Shown in pieces: positions 61,222 through 64,000 of a stretch of DNA of 64,000 bases. The position numbers and the translations under genes are program-made. The number at the start of each line of letters is the position of its first letter. Position 1 is the stretch's first letter. The stretch is from Gemmata massiliana. GTDB taxonomy: Bacteria > Planctomycetota > Planctomycetia > Gemmatales > Gemmataceae. The stretch lies in assembly GCA_000531095.1 (NCBI GenBank), contig HG799462.1, positions 417,743 to 481,742 of the forward strand. The letters are read 5' to 3'. Below the pieces are notes generated by a model. That model did not search any database. It saw only the letters and a program-made list of their open reading frames with translations, and was not told the origin of the DNA.

Positions 61222-61300
61222 CCGCAGATAAACGCAGATAGAACGCGGATCAAAACAAAAATCATTGTTCTAAATCGGCGTTATCTGCGTCATCTGCGGC
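61221..61300. repeat. Nested inverted repeat between ispF and cysS
   Basis: GCCGCAGAT (61221-61229) pairs with ATCTGCGGC (61292-61300), and ACGCAGAT (61232-61239) with ATCTGCGT (61283-61290); the middle is AT-rich. Repeats built from GCAGAT/ATCTGC units are known between genes in several bacteria. It could also act as a terminator for ispF (TCTTTG follows). Confidence 0.75.
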
Positions 61301-61319
61301 TCTTTGAAAAGGATTCGGT

Positions 61320-62879
61320 ATGGCTCTGCGAGTGTACAGCACTCTCGACCGCGAGAAGAAAGACTTCGAGAAAGTCACTGGAAAGAAGCCCCAGAGCGCG
61401 GATTACCTGGGCGACACGGTCACGATGTACGTCTGCGGGCCGACGGTCTACAAGCCGAGTCACATCGGGCACATGGTTGGCCCGGTCATCTTCGACACGG
61501 TGAAGCGCTACCTCACCTACCTCGGCTACAAGGTGAAATGGATCGTCAACATCACGGACGTCGACGACAAGCTCATCAACCGTGCGAAGGAACTGAACAC
61601 CACGGTGCCGGAACTGTCCGCGAAGATGACGGAAGACTACTTTGCGTGCCTCAAATCGCTGAACGTCACGGGCATCGATCACTTCCCGAAAGCGACCGAC
61701 CACATCGGCGGGATGATCGAGGTCATTCAGGCGCTCATCAAAAAGGACTATGCCTACGAGGTGGACGACGGCGTTTACTTCGACGTGGCGAAAGACGCCG
61801 ACTACGGCAAACTCTCGAACCGCGACCCAGAGCAAATGGAAGCGGGCGCGCGCCTCGAACCGAATCCCAAGAAGCGCAACCCCGGCGACTTCGCGCTCTG
61901 GAAGTCCAAGCCCGGCGAGCCGAAGGAAGTGCAGTTCGAGAGTCCGTTTAAGTGCGGTCGCGGGCGCCCCGGGTGGCACATCGAATGCACCTGCATGGCG
62001 ATCAAGGAACTCGGCGAAACACTCGACATTCACGGCGGCGGGCTGGATCTCCAGTTCCCGCACCACGAAAACGAACTGGCCCAGAGCGAAAGCTGGACCG
62101 ACAAGCCCTTTGCGCACATTTGGATGCACAACGGGCTGCTGAAGATGGGTTCAGCAAAGATGGCCGGCTCCGTCGGCAACGTCGTGAACATCGCCGACTT
62201 GCTAAAGAAACACACCGCCGAAACTGTACGGTTCCTGCTCCTCAGCACACACTACCGCAGCCCAATCGAGTACAGCGAAGAACGACTCGACGAGATCGCA
62301 CGGTCACTGCAAGGCTTCTATCGCTTCTTCGAGAGATACGAACGCTACACGGGCGTAAACTTCTACTCCATCAAGGCACCCGAGACGCAAGAAGCTTTCA
62401 GCAAACTGTACAATCGTCGGACTGAGGGAGAAAACTGGTTTGAAAGCTTTTGCGGAGCGTTAGACGAGGATTTTAACACAGGTAACGCAATCGGCTTTCT
62501 TTATCAACTCTTGAACGAGTTGAACCGGCACGCAGATCGGGAAGGCTACGAAGAACACCCCGAGAAGCGAAAGGGACAACAGTTCGTAGACTTCACCGAG
62601 GGAGGGATCGCTCTCCGCACGATGGGCACAATCCTCGGACTTTTCTGGGAACCGCCGGCAAAACAATCACTCGGCGGAAACGACGCCCTCGTCTCTGGAC
62701 TCATGCAACTCCTCCTCGACCTGCGGAACAATTTGCGTGCGACCGCAAAGGAAGCCGCGAAGGACAACCCGCTGAAGAAGCCGCTGTTCGACCAAACGGA
62801 CCTGATTCGGAAGCGGCTCGGCGAACTCGGCGTCACCCTCGAAGACCGGCCCGGCGGTACGACGTGGCGCGTCGGATAA
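61320..62879 (+). CDS. cysS: Cysteinyl-tRNA synthetase
   Basis: 519 residues, class I synthetase. 'VTMYVCGPTVYKPSHIGHMV' (first zinc Cys and HIGH motif), 'KVKWIVNITDVDDKLINRAK', 'WHIECTCMAIKELGETLDIH' and 'GGGLDLQFPHHENELAQSES' (other zinc ligands) are typical. The KMSKS loop reads 'LKMGSAKMAGSVGN', so the second Lys of the signature (position 4) is replaced. The C-terminal helical domain is present. Complete otherwise. Confidence 0.95.
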   Translation: MALRVYSTLDREKKDFEKVTGKKPQSADYLGDTVTMYVCGPTVYKPSHIGHMVGPVIFDTVKRYLTYLGYKVKWIVNITDVDDKLINRAKELNTTVPELSAKMTEDYFACLKSLNVTGIDHFPKATDHIGGMIEVIQALIKKDYAYEVDDGVYFDVAKDADYGKLSNRDPEQMEAGARLEPNPKKRNPGDFALWKSKPGEPKEVQFESPFKCGRGRPGWHIECTCMAIKELGETLDIHGGGLDLQFPHHENELAQSESWTDKPFAHIWMHNGLLKMGSAKMAGSVGNVVNIADLLKKHTAETVRFLLLSTHYRSPIEYSEERLDEIARSLQGFYRFFERYERYTGVNFYSIKAPETQEAFSKLYNRRTEGENWFESFCGALDEDFNTGNAIGFLYQLLNELNRHADREGYEEHPEKRKGQQFVDFTEGGIALRTMGTILGLFWEPPAKQSLGGNDALVSGLMQLLLDLRNNLRATAKEAAKDNPLKKPLFDQTDLIRKRLGELGVTLEDRPGGTTWRVG

Positions 62880-62886
62880 CGCGACC

Positions 62887-62956
62887 GCGCGGAAAGGATC
62901 GCTCTGACATTCCGAGAAATCGCATTCTCGGCTATTTGCGGGGCATCCTTCCGCGC
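62887..62956. repeat. Nested hairpin between cysS and ruvC
   Basis: Outer arms GCGCGGAAAGGAT (62887-62899) and ATCCTTCCGCGC (62945-62956) with one bulged A; inner perfect stem CCGAGAA (62912-62918) and TTCTCGG (62925-62931). It lies right after the cysS stop, probably ending its transcript. Confidence 0.6.
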
Positions 62957-62969
62957 TAAGGCCGTTCCC

Positions 62970-63616
62970 ATGACCACGCCTTCCACCCCGTTCCCCCCAT
63001 CCCGCGCCGTATCCTCGGCCTCGATCCGGGCTTACAAACGACCGGCTACGGCGTCCTCGAAGTGACCGATCGCGGTCCGCGTGTCGTCGATGCCGGTGTT
63101 ATCCGTTCTGCCGAAGGGCGCGATACTTCCGACATGGCACGGCGCGTCAAAGCCCTTTACGATGGGTTGTGTGAGGTACTCGACGAGTGGAAGCCGTCCG
63201 GAATGGCCGTTGAGCAGCTCTACGCCCACTACGAACACCCGCGAACCGCAATCCTCATGGCCCACGCCCGCGGCGTGTACTTCCTCGCGGGCGCCCAGCG
63301 AAACATCCCCGTAACGAGCTACGCCGCCACCAAGGTGAAGAAACTCGTGACGGGTAGCGGGCGCGCGAGCAAAGAGCAGATGCAGTACGCGGTCGCACGC
63401 GAACTCAACCTCGCCGGTCCGCCCGAACCACACGACGTGGCCGACGCGCTCGGTATCGCCCTCTGCCACTACTTCGCGACCGGTAGCGGAATCATGGGCG
63501 GCGCACGCGGAGCCACCTTCACCGGCGTTAACATGCAAGCTCTACTCGGTAACGACCCCGACGAAGACCTGGAACCGAGCAGCGAAGCCTCACTGATCGA
63601 GGACGAACCGCAATGA
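62970..63616 (+). CDS. ruvC: Holliday junction resolvase RuvC, frame break near the start
   Basis: RuvC cleaves Holliday junctions after RuvAB migration. The body 'RRILGLDPGLQTTGYGVLEV' (first Asp), 'GMAVEQLYAHYEHPRTAILM' (Glu), 'TKVKKLVTGSGRASKEQMQY' and 'EPHDVADALGIALCHY' (two last acids) is complete. In its frame there is no ATG before this; the nearest ATG, 62970, is out of frame by one base, and a C6 run (62993-62998) lies between. One additional C would give 'MTTPSTPFPPIPRRILGL'. So either one C is missing from the sequence or translation starts at a rare codon. ruvA overlaps its stop by ATGA. Confidence 0.85.
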
Positions 63617-64000
63617 TTACCAAAATGACGGGCGTACTGACGCGCGTTCTCGACGAAGAAGCCCGGCTGCAAATCGGCGCGTTCGAGTATCAGGTGATGG
63701 TGTCCGAAGCGGTTCGTCGGCAAATTCAGATGCGCGTCGGCCAGGAGATCACGTTCCACGTCACGGAATACCTGGAAGGCAATTCCGTCGGGAGCCGGTT
63801 CGTTCCGCGGCGCATTGGTTTCATCAGCGAGGCGGAACTGGACTTCTTCGACCTGTTCTGCACCGTCGAAAAGATCGGTGTGAAGAAGGCGCTCAAGGCG
63901 ATGGCGTTCCCCATCAAAACCATCGCCGACGCGATCAGCCGCCAGGACGCAAAATGGCTCTCGTCGCTCCCCGGCATCGGCCCGACGACCGCGGAGCAAA
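63613..64000 (+). CDS. ruvA: Holliday junction helicase subunit RuvA (3' end outside window)
   Basis: The frame opens at ATG 63613, in the ruvC stop overlap, and stays open to the window edge; about 129 residues are visible. N-terminal OB-like part 'MITKMTGVLTRVLDEEARLQ' and 'IGAFEYQVMVSEAVRRQI', then 'IGFISEAELDFFDLFCTVEK', 'KKALKAMAFPIKTIADAISR' and helix-hairpin-helix 'WLSSLPGIGPTTAEQ'. This matches RuvA domains I and II; domain III lies beyond. The ATGA coupling with ruvC is the usual order. Confidence 0.92.
   Translation, partial: MITKMTGVLTRVLDEEARLQIGAFEYQVMVSEAVRRQIQMRVGQEITFHVTEYLEGNSVGSRFVPRRIGFISEAELDFFDLFCTVEKIGVKKALKAMAFPIKTIADAISRQDAKWLSSLPGIGPTTAEQ

Noticed and set aside
1-64000. 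CRISPR array, phage, transposon or gene-cluster for secondary metabolites
   Set aside because: No regularly spaced repeats, no transposase, integrase or phage structural genes, and no synthase genes were seen.

Overview
The window looks like chromosomal DNA from a planctomycete, most likely of the Gemmata group (order Gemmatales). The DNA is GC-rich. It carries families that are hallmarks of that group: DUF1559 pseudopilin-like proteins, a DUF1501 Tat-type protein, a DUF1571 lipoprotein, a TIGR03067 protein, a very long PVC-type heme-binding CxxCH protein, a Ser/Thr kinase fused to WD40 repeats, and many small secreted proteins that have no named family. I see no rRNA, phage, transposase, plasmid or CRISPR signature. 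This is an ordinary chromosomal backbone with short repeats scattered through it.

Layout. 1-588: 3' part of infC. 665-4876: a WD40 protein, an unusual Na/Ca exchanger-like protein and an MFS carrier. 5009-8756: secreted and hydrolase genes. 8966-13838: a terpenoid-cyclase-fold protein, a DUF1559 gene with two coupled lipoproteins, and a DUF1501 protein. 13906-18794 (minus): queA, two exported proteins, then uppP-pxpA-pxpC. 18844-25859: an exported protein, the kinase-WD40 protein, a GNAT enzyme, apt, two related membrane proteins (one with an apparent frameshift) and hisI. 26080-31604: DUF1571 lipoprotein, response regulator, groES, an RRM RNA-binding protein, infA and unknowns. 31778-38816: aminotransferase, DedA protein, a decayed Uma2 protein, PHP-type DNA polymerase X and a PseG-like enzyme. 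39273-40338: two parS sites and parB. 40551-46351: WD40 protein (frameshifted), three tandem exported paralogues, tRNA-Pro, PIG-V-like membrane enzyme, phosphoesterase and TIGR03067. 46463-53525 (minus): CxxCH protein, small lipoprotein, DUF1559 and acyl-CoA dehydrogenase. 53761-64000 (plus): folE, a fused FAD/Fe-S oxidoreductase, moaD-moaE-moaA, ispF, cysS, ruvC and the start of ruvA.

Functional groups: translation (infC, infA, cysS, tRNA-Pro, queA), Holliday-junction processing (ruvC-ruvA, coupled), molybdopterin synthesis (moaD, moaE, moaA), 5-oxoproline metabolism (pxpA-pxpC, no pxpB beside them), chromosome segregation (parB with its own parS sites) and cell-envelope or export functions.

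Most noteworthy: (i) a GC-rich palindromic repeat family inserted in frame into two unrelated enzyme genes, where it encodes nearly the same peptides, and also present between genes; (ii) a membrane-protein gene broken exactly at an A-AAA-AAG heptamer, the dnaX type of -1 frameshift signal. Three apparent frameshifts in this window all lie at homopolymer runs, so base-calling or assembly error has to be excluded first; (iii) very long perfect hairpins between genes; (iv) several enzymes with altered key residues. No clearly new multi-gene system was found.
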